Origin: JAAFHB01 sp963675995
GTDB lineage: Bacteria > Bacteroidota > Bacteroidia > Bacteroidales > Prolixibacteraceae
NCBI GenBank assembly: GCA_963675995.2
Contig: CAXXIY010000002.1
Coordinates: forward strand, 2,542,001 to 2,606,000
Length of the DNA stretch: 64,000 bases
Direction: 5' to 3'
Part shown: positions 37,021 to 45,196 of the stretch, piece after piece
Position numbering within the stretch: the first letter of the stretch is position 1
How the letters are laid out: each line of letters starts with the position of its first letter
Program-made: the position numbers and the translations under genes
The notes under the pieces: generated by a model
Told to the model about the DNA's origin: nothing
What the model saw: only the letters and a program-made list of their open reading frames with translations
The model's database searches: none

Positions 37021-37111
37021 TTTTTAAATAGTATTGAAAAATAAGAAATGCCACCAAATCACTAATTAAGAATAATATATGTCATAACAATTAACTTTGT
37101 CACTTTGAAAT

Positions 37112-38194
37112 TTATTGTGTTACGATATCCCAGACTTTTGAGCGGACCGATTTTCCTGCGGGACCTTCGACCGTCAGGATAACCGTCCAGGCGCCTGCCC
37201 GATTGTACTGATGCACCGGATTTTGCTCTTCAGAGGTTTTGCCATCTCCAAAATCCCAGTGCCATTTGTTGATTTCTCCCACAGAATGATCTAAGAACCG
37301 GATGATCCACTTATCCTTGTCTTCGGTTTTGAATTTCCAGTTGGCTTCGATCTGGTTTTTTAATCCATCTTCGGGCGGCATGAGCCTGAACGCGCAGAGA
37401 TAAGAGGCATCGGAGATCATCCGGAAATCATGAGACAGATTCAAAAATGATTCACACGATTTGCCATCAAAATCGAGCATCGACCACGAGAGACCAATCA
37501 ATTCATTCTCCTTTAATTGAGATTCGATTGAATGTTCTGGTCCGTCAAATGAGGCAAAATCAAAGGGAGTGATGTAAAATTCCATTTGCAACCGACCGCT
37601 TTCGCCCTGTTTAAAATTGTAATGATATGCAGCATTGGCATATGGAAACTCCTTGATCCACGGGAAGTTTCCCCATGCCATGGCCCAATCCTTATTCATG
37701 GCTGGAGTAAAAATGTGATAATTCTGAGCCTTTGTTCCATTTCCGGTGTAAAACGGCTGATCTTTTGTTCTGTTTTTAAAATCCCAGTTTTTTTCATCAA
37801 TAAATGACGCGCCCGAGTGATCGCCATCCACAACCAACTCGAAAATATCCTGACGAAGCACAGCATCTTTAAAATCCCAGAAATCGTCGAAGGCATCGAT
37901 ATAAAAATAGAGCCGGTTTAGCCCCTTTACCCAGCCAACTTTCACTTTCAGATCAAAGTCTTTGGGATCCGGATTTTTTCCCTCTCCGAACCTGGTGTTT
38001 TTTAATTCGTTAAGGCCAATGGTATAGGTTTCAGGCACCGTGCTCCAGTCGGAGAAATCGCCATCAATCCGTGGGATTTGATGCTGAGGAAACTGAAATA
38101 TCCTGAACTCCTTATCCGGACGGACAAATGAGAAAAACATGAACGCAATTGCAAGTAATATTAGTATTTGACGTATTTTGAATAATCTTTTCAT
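37112..38194 (-). CDS. Exported CBM9-like plus PKD-domain protein
   Basis: The ATG at 38194 gives 360 residues, with an N-terminal hydrophobic segment (ILILLAIAFMFFSFV). Residues about 30-275 resemble a family 9 carbohydrate-binding or DOMON-like sandwich (IPRIDGDFSDWSTVP, NRLYFYIDAFDD, DIFELVVDGDHSGA). Residues about 280-360 are a PKD domain (WHWDFGDGKTSEEQNPVH, AWTVILTVEGPAG). There is no catalytic domain, so it probably helps bind glycan at the cell surface. The opening IDGDFSDWSTV is echoed by the IDGLFTEWSTV segment before the C-terminal domain of GH71/99-like copy 1. It lies 91 nt upstream of GH127. Confidence 0.75.
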   Translation of the reverse strand: MKRLFKIRQILILLAIAFMFFSFVRPDKEFRIFQFPQHQIPRIDGDFSDWSTVPETYTIGLNELKNTRFGEGKNPDPKDFDLKVKVGWVKGLNRLYFYIDAFDDFWDFKDAVLRQDIFELVVDGDHSGASFIDEKNWDFKNRTKDQPFYTGNGTKAQNYHIFTPAMNKDWAMAWGNFPWIKEFPYANAAYHYNFKQGESGRLQMEFYITPFDFASFDGPEHSIESQLKENELIGLSWSMLDFDGKSCESFLNLSHDFRMISDASYLCAFRLMPPEDGLKNQIEANWKFKTEDKDKWIIRFLDHSVGEINKWHWDFGDGKTSEEQNPVHQYNRAGAWTVILTVEGPAGKSVRSKVWDIVTQ

Positions 38195-38452
38195 ATACAA
38201 AAATTTTTTATATCCCGATATCGAGACTGTATCAAAAGTGAAAAACTTAACCGCGGTAAAACGATTTTTGCAACAACCACTTCATTCCCATATTTTTATT
38301 AATTCTGAAAATTTCAATGAAAATCGCCCTCTCCCATTAAGCTCAGAAACAAAACTTGTTTATAGCTCACTGTATATAATTTTTATTCACAACCAACATT
38401 AATTCTTTTATAATCAGCCAATTCTTTTAACTTCATGTTTTCAACCTAATAT

Positions 38453-38899
38453 TCACATTTGACTCTTTAACCCTTTTTTAATCCTTCTTTCATCCAAAAC
38501 GATTTCCCACATTTTCTCAGGATTTGCATCATTCTGGTCGGTTGATACGAAGTACCTGTTGTCGATTAAGTAGAATTCTCTCACTCGGCTTTTTTTCATC
38601 GCAATAGAACAGAGCACTTAGTCAGTATTCAGATCGAAGACCGAAAATCCGGATTCATCCGAGTGAAAAATTGAAAACAGAACTCCCCCCTTCTTATCCG
38701 GATAACAAAATCCACCTTATGTTATTAATTCTTGGCCTTTAGAATTAATAATTATAGTTTTCCCTTCATAACTGCCAAATTCTGAGATGATCACATGATT
38801 CTTCATCAATTTTTTGTAAACGAATAATCCGTATCGGTCGCCAACTGCATCAAATTGGTCAACAGGAAAATGAAAAATTTGTAAAAACTTTATTGTCAT
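38453..38899 (-). pseudogene. Degenerate gene with two in-frame TAA codons
   Basis: A single reading frame runs from the ATG at 38899 to a TGA at 38453-38455. It is interrupted only by TAA codons at 38717-38719 and roughly 38620. Between the stops the sequence is convincingly protein-like: EFGSYEGKTIIINSKGQEL before the first, GGFCYPDKKGGVLFSIFH and GFSVFDLNTD before the second, and REFYLIDNRYFVSTDQND then KMWEIVLDERRIKKG after it. The frame is never shifted, so decay is recent, or the stops are errors. The product (about 148 codons) has no signal peptide and I do not recognise its family. It begins 31 nt after copy 1 of the GH71/99-like family. The 258 bp beyond it hold no gene or clear signal. 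Confidence 0.7.
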
Positions 38900-38929
38900 A
38901 ATGAATCCTTATCAGATTGGGATTTGCCC

Positions 38930-40939
38930 TTAAATAACCACCAGTTTTCTGACCACTGAACTCCCCGATTTTGATTTTGCTTCAACCACATAAATTCCTT
39001 TGGCCAACGATGAAATATCGATTTGCTGACTCGACCCATCCATTGACTTTTCAATCATCAGATTTGAAGCCATATCATAAAAACGGACGATAAAGGAACC
39101 ACCGATTCCAAAATTTAAAGTTAAGAGGTTTTGAGCAGGGTTGGGATAGAAGTAGAACTGGTTATAATCTAAAATATTGACCGAATTGGGATTTTCATAA
39201 ACGTAAAGGTAATCGAAACGACGATCAGGTGCTGAGTCTCCACTGACAAAAAACTCGCTGATATCTAGCAACTTCTGACTATTATCTGACCAATGAAATG
39301 AAAAAACCAACTGATTATTTGTGACTTTAAAATAGCCTAATGGTACTGCAATCTCAATTTCATTTCCCGCGTAGGCATAGTTGATTTTTTGCTCGTCACT
39401 CCAGGCGCCTCCAATAAAACGCTTTACCGTAGATTGGGTCAGACTTCCCGGATTATGGTTTACAAGGATATCGTAACCCTCCCATCCTGTTGATTTTAAA
39501 GTATCAGTATTGACATAAAGCATCATCCAGTTCTGATTGGTGTGAGAAGTCAGTGGCTGGGCTGTTTTAGCATAAAAATAGACGAACGACTCATCGTGAG
39601 TTACACGGCTTTCAACGATATCGTTTCTTCCTGTATTATTGATGAAAGTCGTTTTACTACTTGATCCTTTGGAATTTCTGTGAAAAGTATCCCCTTCATA
39701 ATCAATGTACACAGGTTTTACGGTACTCCATTCGGTAAACAGCCCATCTATCTCCATTTTTTTTGCCGGACTGGCCTGTTCAGGGGCGGTTATCCCCTTA
39801 AACAGACGGATATAATTTACCATCTGGAAATACATATTATCGGTATGACCACCTTTCATCGGTTCAATATCGCGGTTGTACTCTTCGTTATAATTATCAA
39901 CAAAATAGGTGTTTCCGGTTGCGGCAGGAACACCCAGAAAATCAGCATTCGCATCCAGTCCGCAAATAAAACGCTGAGCCATCCACTCATTAAACTGGGT
40001 AATCATCACCACTTTGGGTTGAAGTGCAAAGACTTGTTTCCACTGTTCTGCGAAATGAAGCCCTTTCCCGGTATAAGGGGTAAGTCTTTGAACATCATAA
40101 ACCGGTTGTTTTCCGTTTGAATAGCTGTTGCCGATATTTGACACGGGATGAGAAGCCACCGCAACAGGTACTTGATCCACGATTCCTCTTGTGCTCCAAC
40201 CATAATCCTGCGGATAATTATCGATCCACTGCCAGTGATTGGGTTGATTCTGAGCATCAGTCCAGGCCCAGCTGTATTTTATTGTGAAAAAGTTTTTCAC
40301 CTCAGTTCTTAAAGCATTGTCAGCTGAATTGCCAAAAATAAGTGGTTTACCTTCCCAATAGAACCAAAGTTCCTTATATTTCTGGTTTGCATAAATCGCA
40401 TCATAGAGCTGATTCATGACCTGTCCACCCGAAGAATAGGTCATAAATGAGATATATGGAGCATTAATTCCCAACTTTCTCATTTCGATTGAAATTTCAC
40501 AATACTTATCCACCGTGCCCAAATAAGTATATGCATTGGTGACGTCAAAATAGATAAAATCGACACCAGCAGCTGCCATCATAGCAATGTTGCGACGGAT
40601 GACCCACGGATCATCCGACCGGTAATATCCGGCTTCGGGTTCTCCCCAATAATGGAAAAGCTGATGAGGGCCGTATGCCGGCGAATAGGGATTGCTTTTT
40701 ATAATCTTTGTATTGTCATAAATAGTATCCAAAGGAGCATGATAACCATGCCAGATATAATAAAACAACCCGACCCATTTTTCATTTTTAACAGCCCCGG
40801 TCTTCCTGAAATCAGGGGTAGCGCGGCCAAGTGCATCCGTTGCAATCCAGTTCGAATTGGTAATCGGAAAGCAGGGACTGTTTTGCCCAAAACTGTTAAT
40901 CGCCAGAACTGAAACAATTATAAAAAGAACAATTTTCAT
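38930..40939 (-). CDS. GH71/GH99-like secreted protein, copy 1, with type IX sorting domain
   Basis: This 669-residue protein has a signal peptide ending near INSFGQ. The N-terminal segment WIATDALGRATPDF and FYYIWHGYH open a TIM-barrel-like region resembling GH71/GH99-like proteins. AGVDFIYFDVTNA and QFNEW (Glu318), preceded by HFAEQW (Glu298), are shared with the other six copies. A C-terminal sandwich (about 395-585, with TGRNDIVESRV and GDSAPDRRFDYLYV) is followed by a T9SS type A sorting domain (FYFYPNPAQNLLTLN, then GIYVVEAKS), which the other copies lack. It should therefore be secreted through the outer membrane or attached to the surface. Substrate and catalysis are unknown. It lies 23 nt after GH43. 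Confidence 0.75.
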   Translation of the reverse strand: MKIVLFIIVSVLAINSFGQNSPCFPITNSNWIATDALGRATPDFRKTGAVKNEKWVGLFYYIWHGYHAPLDTIYDNTKIIKSNPYSPAYGPHQLFHYWGEPEAGYYRSDDPWVIRRNIAMMAAAGVDFIYFDVTNAYTYLGTVDKYCEISIEMRKLGINAPYISFMTYSSGGQVMNQLYDAIYANQKYKELWFYWEGKPLIFGNSADNALRTEVKNFFTIKYSWAWTDAQNQPNHWQWIDNYPQDYGWSTRGIVDQVPVAVASHPVSNIGNSYSNGKQPVYDVQRLTPYTGKGLHFAEQWKQVFALQPKVVMITQFNEWMAQRFICGLDANADFLGVPAATGNTYFVDNYNEEYNRDIEPMKGGHTDNMYFQMVNYIRLFKGITAPEQASPAKKMEIDGLFTEWSTVKPVYIDYEGDTFHRNSKGSSSKTTFINNTGRNDIVESRVTHDESFVYFYAKTAQPLTSHTNQNWMMLYVNTDTLKSTGWEGYDILVNHNPGSLTQSTVKRFIGGAWSDEQKINYAYAGNEIEIAVPLGYFKVTNNQLVFSFHWSDNSQKLLDISEFFVSGDSAPDRRFDYLYVYENPNSVNILDYNQFYFYPNPAQNLLTLNFGIGGSFIVRFYDMASNLMIEKSMDGSSQQIDISSLAKGIYVVEAKSKSGSSVVRKLVVI

Positions 40940-40962
40940 TAAATGGATTATAAGTTGACTAA

Positions 40963-42291
40963 TTACTTTTCGAAGTGAAAACTATCTACATGGAAGATAT
41001 CCTCACCTTCACCGGCAAACCGCAGCCAGATTGCCCTCGTACCTGAAACGGGGGAAATATTGCAGCTGATGGTTTGCCATGATTTTAAATCTCCACCACC
41101 AGGTACGTCTATCTTCCCGACGGAAGGTCCCCAGATGTTGTCGAGGGCAACGTCAATCCTGCCGGGTTTAGCCCCCGGAGCCACCCTGACTGTAAACCGC
41201 TTCAGACCATTAGTAAAGTTGAGATATTTATAGGCCGCTTTATCGCCATTCTGAATCTTACCTAACTCCTCCTCGTTGGAGGTAAATGCCTGAATCCGGA
41301 CATTTCCGTACATCAGGCATGCACGTTCAGCCTGGATTTCGATTATGGGATTGAGCGGCTTTCCTGCCCCCTGTGAGGTCATCTCAGTCTCCTTAATTGT
41401 ACCATCCTCATTAAAAGTGATCGGTTCGACACAAGCTTTGCGCATGGTGTTGCATCCGTGGGTTGCCCTGTGGTAAAAAACATACCACTGATTTTTAAAT
41501 TCGACGAGTGAACCATGATTGTTCCAGTTTCCAGGATCACAATGATCATTGTCGATAATGACACCCCCGTATTTATAAGGTCCCATAGGTGATTTGGACA
41601 TTGAATAGCCAATACAGGTTGGCATTCCTCCACGACCCATGTGGGCATAAACAAGGTAATAAATCCCTTTTCGCTTAACCATATAGACCCCTTCGTGAAA
41701 GAAGTGTTCCTTTTCAGTAATGACATTGTTTTTGACCGTTGACAGGTCAACTTCGGTCATGCCTGGTTTCAGTCTGGCCATCTTGGCGCTGAACTGCCCC
41801 CAGATATAATAACCCTGACCATCGTCGTCCACAAATACAGCGGGATCGATCTGCCGGTGCTCGCCCAGATTGATGTTCTGACCGTTAAGGAATGGTCCTG
41901 CCGGAGAATCTGACACTGCAACACCTTCAGTTTGGGTATTGTTGGCAAGGCAATAGTAGAGATAGTACTTACCATCCTTATACATGCAATCTGGGGCATA
42001 GAGCAGGTCATCGCTGTATGAAATGGCATCGCCCTTCCCTTTTGATGCAAAGCTATTAGGAGTTAACTGCCAGGATTGTAAATCCGTTGAAGATAAAACA
42101 TCATACCGCCATGAGCAATAACGGTTTGGAACTTCATCGCGTGATCCGTAAACATATAATTTCCGGTCTGCCCAGACACGGGCTGTTGGATCGGCAATAT
42201 AAACCCCCGGGGGGCAAATCGGATTTTGGGCAGGCAAGCTTCCCTGAAACAGGCACATCAACACAAGTAGAAAACAGAGTATATTTTTCAT
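40963..42291 (-). CDS. GH43 glycoside hydrolase with C-terminal CBM6-like domain
   Basis: The ATG at 42291 gives 442 residues starting MKNILCFLLVLMCLFQGS, a better signal peptide than the longer upstream frame. The five-bladed propeller carries the GH43 triad: Asp34 in YIADPTARVW (base), Asp149 in QIDPAVFVDDDG (pKa modulator) and Glu200 in FFHEGVYMVKR (acid). A CBM6-like sandwich occupies about residues 310-442 (IEIQAERACLMYG, then WLRFAGEGEDIFHVDSF). Activities in GH43 include alpha-L-arabinofuranosidase, beta-xylosidase and exo-beta-galactanase; the subfamily is not clear. Arabinose release would fit the GH127 neighbour. Confidence 0.88.
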   Translation of the reverse strand: MKNILCFLLVLMCLFQGSLPAQNPICPPGVYIADPTARVWADRKLYVYGSRDEVPNRYCSWRYDVLSSTDLQSWQLTPNSFASKGKGDAISYSDDLLYAPDCMYKDGKYYLYYCLANNTQTEGVAVSDSPAGPFLNGQNINLGEHRQIDPAVFVDDDGQGYYIWGQFSAKMARLKPGMTEVDLSTVKNNVITEKEHFFHEGVYMVKRKGIYYLVYAHMGRGGMPTCIGYSMSKSPMGPYKYGGVIIDNDHCDPGNWNNHGSLVEFKNQWYVFYHRATHGCNTMRKACVEPITFNEDGTIKETEMTSQGAGKPLNPIIEIQAERACLMYGNVRIQAFTSNEEELGKIQNGDKAAYKYLNFTNGLKRFTVRVAPGAKPGRIDVALDNIWGPSVGKIDVPGGGDLKSWQTISCNISPVSGTRAIWLRFAGEGEDIFHVDSFHFEK

Positions 42292-42358
42292 AAACAACAA
42301 TTTAAAAACCCAAAGATTCACATAGAAAATAAGCAATTATAAACGCTCTTAAAAGTTT

Positions 42359-43375
42359 CTAATTTACCGTTTTAAATTTAACAATTTCAGACTTCAGCAA
42401 ATCGAGGTATTGATGGCCGAATTCTTTTGAAGGTTCCAGATCTTTACTTACTTCCACCGAGGGTTGTTCGCCTGTCACCCATTCGTTCCACGAGACAACC
42501 AGGACAGTAGAAACACCCAATGATCGGGCCCGGCTCCATCGCTCTTTAAAGGTATTCCCATTATTCCTGCCAATAGCAGCAATGAAATTAGTGCCTGACT
42601 GTTCGCGTGAGGCTGCTGAGACGGTACATGCCTCATACTGTCCATTGTAGAACGTATAAGTTTGATCACCACGGTCTTCCCAGGACCAGATTCCGTAAAT
42701 ACTTTGCAGCTGACTGTTCATCAAATTAGGTTGCTGAGTGATGAATCCGGTCATGTACCGAAAGGTAAAACGGTCGTCCTTTATATAATTTGGAGCGCCA
42801 TTCTGAAAAGGGGAAGGTGTTCCCAGGTAAATAATAATCAATGGCTTACCAAGATAGGTATAGTATTGATCCTTAAAATTGGCATTCGCAATAAACTGGT
42901 TGTAAACCTGGTCAATTTTGGCCTGCATCCGACCGTCGGTAAAAGCGGCAGCCTGATCGGGACAACCCAGCATGATGGAGATTTTAGGGGTATTCTTAAT
43001 TGGCTTCCACTCTTCAAAGATCATTGGAACCGTTTTCTCAATCATATCGAAATCGGCCCTACCCTGGGTTACACCGTATTGATAATTAATATCATTTGAC
43101 CAGTCAATAAAAACAAAGTCTACTCCTGCATACGCCAGCCATTCGCCGTGCTGCCGGATAATGTTTCGGTTATTCGAGGCGTATTGACCAAGTTCGGGTG
43201 TTCCCCAGTAGTTTCCCGACCAAACAGGCTGATGCCAGGTGGTATAGGCAACACCAACTTTTTTAACTGAATCAAGCCTGAGGGCCGAATTATCAGTAAC
43301 AGATGATTTGCCCTTCTGGCATCCCGGGAAAGTGAGGACGAAAAGGAGTAAAAGTATATTAAAAGATTTATTCAT
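42359..43375 (-). CDS. GH71/GH99-like lipoprotein, copy 2 (short form)
   Basis: The ATG at 43375 gives 338 residues with the lipobox LTFPGC (Cys19). It is the minimal version of the family: only the TIM-barrel-like part is present, with no C-terminal sandwich. Shared features are VAYTTWHQP, AGVDFVFIDWSND, and VSWNEWVTGEQ (Glu298) with an acidic residue 20 positions before it (Glu278 in TFKERW). WGTPELGQYASNN matches the WGEPExGYY segment of the longer copies. It is expected in the periplasm or on the outer membrane. Being barrel-only, it is the most informative copy for locating the active site. It lies 67 nt upstream of GH43. Confidence 0.72.
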   Translation of the reverse strand: MNKSFNILLLLFVLTFPGCQKGKSSVTDNSALRLDSVKKVGVAYTTWHQPVWSGNYWGTPELGQYASNNRNIIRQHGEWLAYAGVDFVFIDWSNDINYQYGVTQGRADFDMIEKTVPMIFEEWKPIKNTPKISIMLGCPDQAAAFTDGRMQAKIDQVYNQFIANANFKDQYYTYLGKPLIIIYLGTPSPFQNGAPNYIKDDRFTFRYMTGFITQQPNLMNSQLQSIYGIWSWEDRGDQTYTFYNGQYEACTVSAASREQSGTNFIAAIGRNNGNTFKERWSRARSLGVSTVLVVSWNEWVTGEQPSVEVSKDLEPSKEFGHQYLDLLKSEIVKFKTVN

Positions 43376-43392
43376 AATGACAGATAACAAGT

Positions 43393-44175
43393 TTATACAT
43401 TTGATTTTAAATACATTGACATCTCAATCGCACCAAATCTGATAGCAAGGGTAATAAAATGGAGAGCGATCGAATAGAGTATTCCAAGTCTGATTCGGAG
43501 ATAGGCAAAGGATAAACCATAAACAAATAAGGGCAACAGAACGATTGGCATAAAAATCAGATCACGCGTTTCAAATTTCACATTCATTAGGTGCGAAAAT
43601 GCAAAAAGTAAGGCAACACCATAAATAATCAGGCCAGGATTATTATTCCAGAACGCCTCTATCCGGGATATCTTATTTTTAAATAAATACAAAATACCTC
43701 CAATAAGAACACCAATCAGAAGTATATCAATGGCACCAATAAAAGTGAGAAGTAACCTGGATTTTGGGATCCAAAATAAATTTCGTAAAAGATATTTCAT
43801 AATAGTTCCCAAAATTATAGAAACGCTTATGATAAAATAATTAACCCTGAATTTCGTCATGAATAATCTGTATGAGAATTCTTCGAGCAGTGGAACGCAT
43901 AGTAGAATTGAAAATATAAAGTAAGGCTTCAAATCAATATTATGAGCTTGAATCGAATTAAGAACAAGGTCAGATTTCATCGGTATTTCGCTGATGATTC
44001 CCCATTTTTTCAAAATTAATGTTGGAATACTTACAATTACCAAAGTAATATTCGTTAAAATAAAAACCTTAAAAAGAATCAGGAGTTCCCTTTCATCAGA
44101 CATATCAGGAAATCGGTTGTAATCAGGATTTTTGAGAAAAGCAAAGAGGTTGCGCCTAATTGAAATCCTATTCAT
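43393..44175 (-). CDS. CPBP-family intramembrane protease-like protein
   Basis: This 260-residue multi-pass protein has the CPBP signature in VPLLEEFSYRLFM (Glu98, Glu99, Arg103), FAFSHLMN (His195) and SIALHFITLA (His239). All expected active-site positions are present, although the first motif has Phe-Ser-Tyr rather than the usual small residues between EE and R. It differs in sequence from the CPBP protein at 7609-8310. It lies inside the glycosidase locus, 17 nt before copy 2, yet has no obvious glycan role; it may be a later insertion or may process a membrane protein. Confidence 0.72.
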   Translation of the reverse strand: MNRISIRRNLFAFLKNPDYNRFPDMSDERELLILFKVFILTNITLVIVSIPTLILKKWGIISEIPMKSDLVLNSIQAHNIDLKPYFIFSILLCVPLLEEFSYRLFMTKFRVNYFIISVSIILGTIMKYLLRNLFWIPKSRLLLTFIGAIDILLIGVLIGGILYLFKNKISRIEAFWNNNPGLIIYGVALLFAFSHLMNVKFETRDLIFMPIVLLPLFVYGLSFAYLRIRLGILYSIALHFITLAIRFGAIEMSMYLKSNV

Positions 44176-44655
44176 AAATGTTAATTAGTTAATGATTTTT
44201 GGTGGTGGAAAGTCAATTCCGATTCCTGGCCAATCACTTTTCACCGCCCTAATGAATGATATATTAATAAGAAATAAGAGGGTGTCTAAAAAGCCTGAAG
44301 AAATCGCCTTCCAACTCTGTGTGACTCTGTGACTGCTCTGTGTAACTCTGTGATATAATTAGTTACACAAAGGACCACTGAGAATTCACTGAGAGCCACA
44401 GAGTTTTTTGACCGCCTCATGTGATAACATTCCTATCATTGACCCCGAATTGGGCTGAACAATTAAGCAGATATTTCAACCACTTTGAGGCACACTGACT
44501 ATAATAAGAAATGTCCATACGATTTGTAGTCGATTCAATAAAATCTTAATTTTAATTCTCAAATATTCGTTTTATAAAATCCTGCTCATTCATTTAAAAA
44601 CTGATCAGAAGAATCCCTATCAGGTTAAAGATGAATAATCATATCATATGACTTG
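44176..44655. other. Long non-coding spacer splitting the glycosidase locus
   Basis: This 480-bp stretch has no supported gene. It contains the CTCTGTG palindromic repeat described separately. Next to it is a short plus-strand reading (44439-44498) with protein-like residues WAEQLSRYFNHFEAH before a stop, possibly a gene or transposase remnant. No matching promoter consensus was found for the downstream minus-strand genes. Confidence 0.5.
44313..44405. repeat. Palindromic intergenic repeat built on CTCTGTG / CACAGAG
   Basis: AACTCTGTG (44313-44321) is answered by CACAGAGTT (44397-44405), and an inner pair GTGTAACT (44340-44347) and AGTTACAC (44361-44368) is nested inside. ACTCTGTG recurs in tandem within the left arm. 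It is followed by a six-T run. Similar CTCTGTG-rich palindromes are dispersed in many bacterial genomes; copy number here is not visible. Confidence 0.55.
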
Positions 44656-45123
44656 TCAACTTTTTAATAACCCGTCAAGATAAGCTTGATTTACTTCATC
44701 GATCTTAACCATGATTGAAATTACCCCAATAAAAGTCAGTATGATTGCTCCAGCACATCCTGAAATAATTGACAGAAATAATTTAAAATCGAAACAGAGA
44801 TTAACCGTAAATCCAACAACAATACCGATCAGACCTGAAAGGAAAAACAGCATATCGAGCTTCACGGACCAATTGACATTCAATTTATGATCATTTATAA
44901 AAATAGATACATCACCTTCCCGAAATACTTTCCAAGGTTCCACTATGTTTTTGGATGCATTTTTTGAACCGATTTTCCTCTTGAAATAAATTCCCAAAGG
45001 TTCAAACCTTCTCCCAAAATCAAACGAATTCAATATTTCAGCATACTTCAAACGAATGGTTTCAACGGAATCCAGGTCAGCAGATTCCAGTTGAAAATGT
45101 CGGGCAAGTCTTAATAAATTCAT
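44656..45123 (-). CDS. Hypothetical small membrane protein
   Basis: This 155-residue protein has a soluble, charged N-terminal part (about 1-85) and two adjacent transmembrane helices (LDMLFFLSGLIGIVVGFTVN and SIISGCAGAIILTFIGVISI), followed by a short acidic tail. I do not recognise a family. It starts just past the strong hairpin that closes the upstream GH78-like gene and is followed by a 480-bp spacer, so it appears transcriptionally isolated. It may be unrelated to glycan breakdown. Confidence 0.55.
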   Translation of the reverse strand: MNLLRLARHFQLESADLDSVETIRLKYAEILNSFDFGRRFEPLGIYFKRKIGSKNASKNIVEPWKVFREGDVSIFINDHKLNVNWSVKLDMLFFLSGLIGIVVGFTVNLCFDFKLFLSIISGCAGAIILTFIGVISIMVKIDEVNQAYLDGLLKS

Positions 45124-45161
45124 TTCATTTGTGTATAATTTGTTTTCAAGCGGCCGAATAG

Positions 45162-45193
45162 AATAGCCATCCGCTTACTTGCGGATGGCTATT
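45162..45193 (-). terminator. Perfect 13-bp hairpin immediately after the GH78-like gene
   Basis: AATAGCCATCCGC (45162-45174) is the exact reverse complement of GCGGATGGCTATT (45181-45193), with a 6-nt loop. It begins 4 nt after the stop codon of the GH78-like gene at 45197. There is no T-run on the minus strand, so termination or 3'-end stabilisation are both possible. Confidence 0.65.
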
Positions 45194-45196
45194 TCA

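Noticed and set aside
38178..38402. A 74-codon plus-strand frame in the spacer before the pseudogene
   Set aside because: It has AT-rich composition and no recognisable motif, and it overlaps the start of the CBM9/PKD gene on the other strand.
42292..42336. Longer N-terminus for the GH43 protein from an upstream start
   Set aside because: It adds 15 residues before an otherwise ideal signal peptide; the ATG at 42291 fits export better.
44439..44498. Short plus-strand reading with WAEQLSRYFNHFEAH before a stop, possibly a transposase remnant
   Set aside because: Only about 20-25 codons and no family match from memory; noted in the spacer entry but not called as a mobile element.
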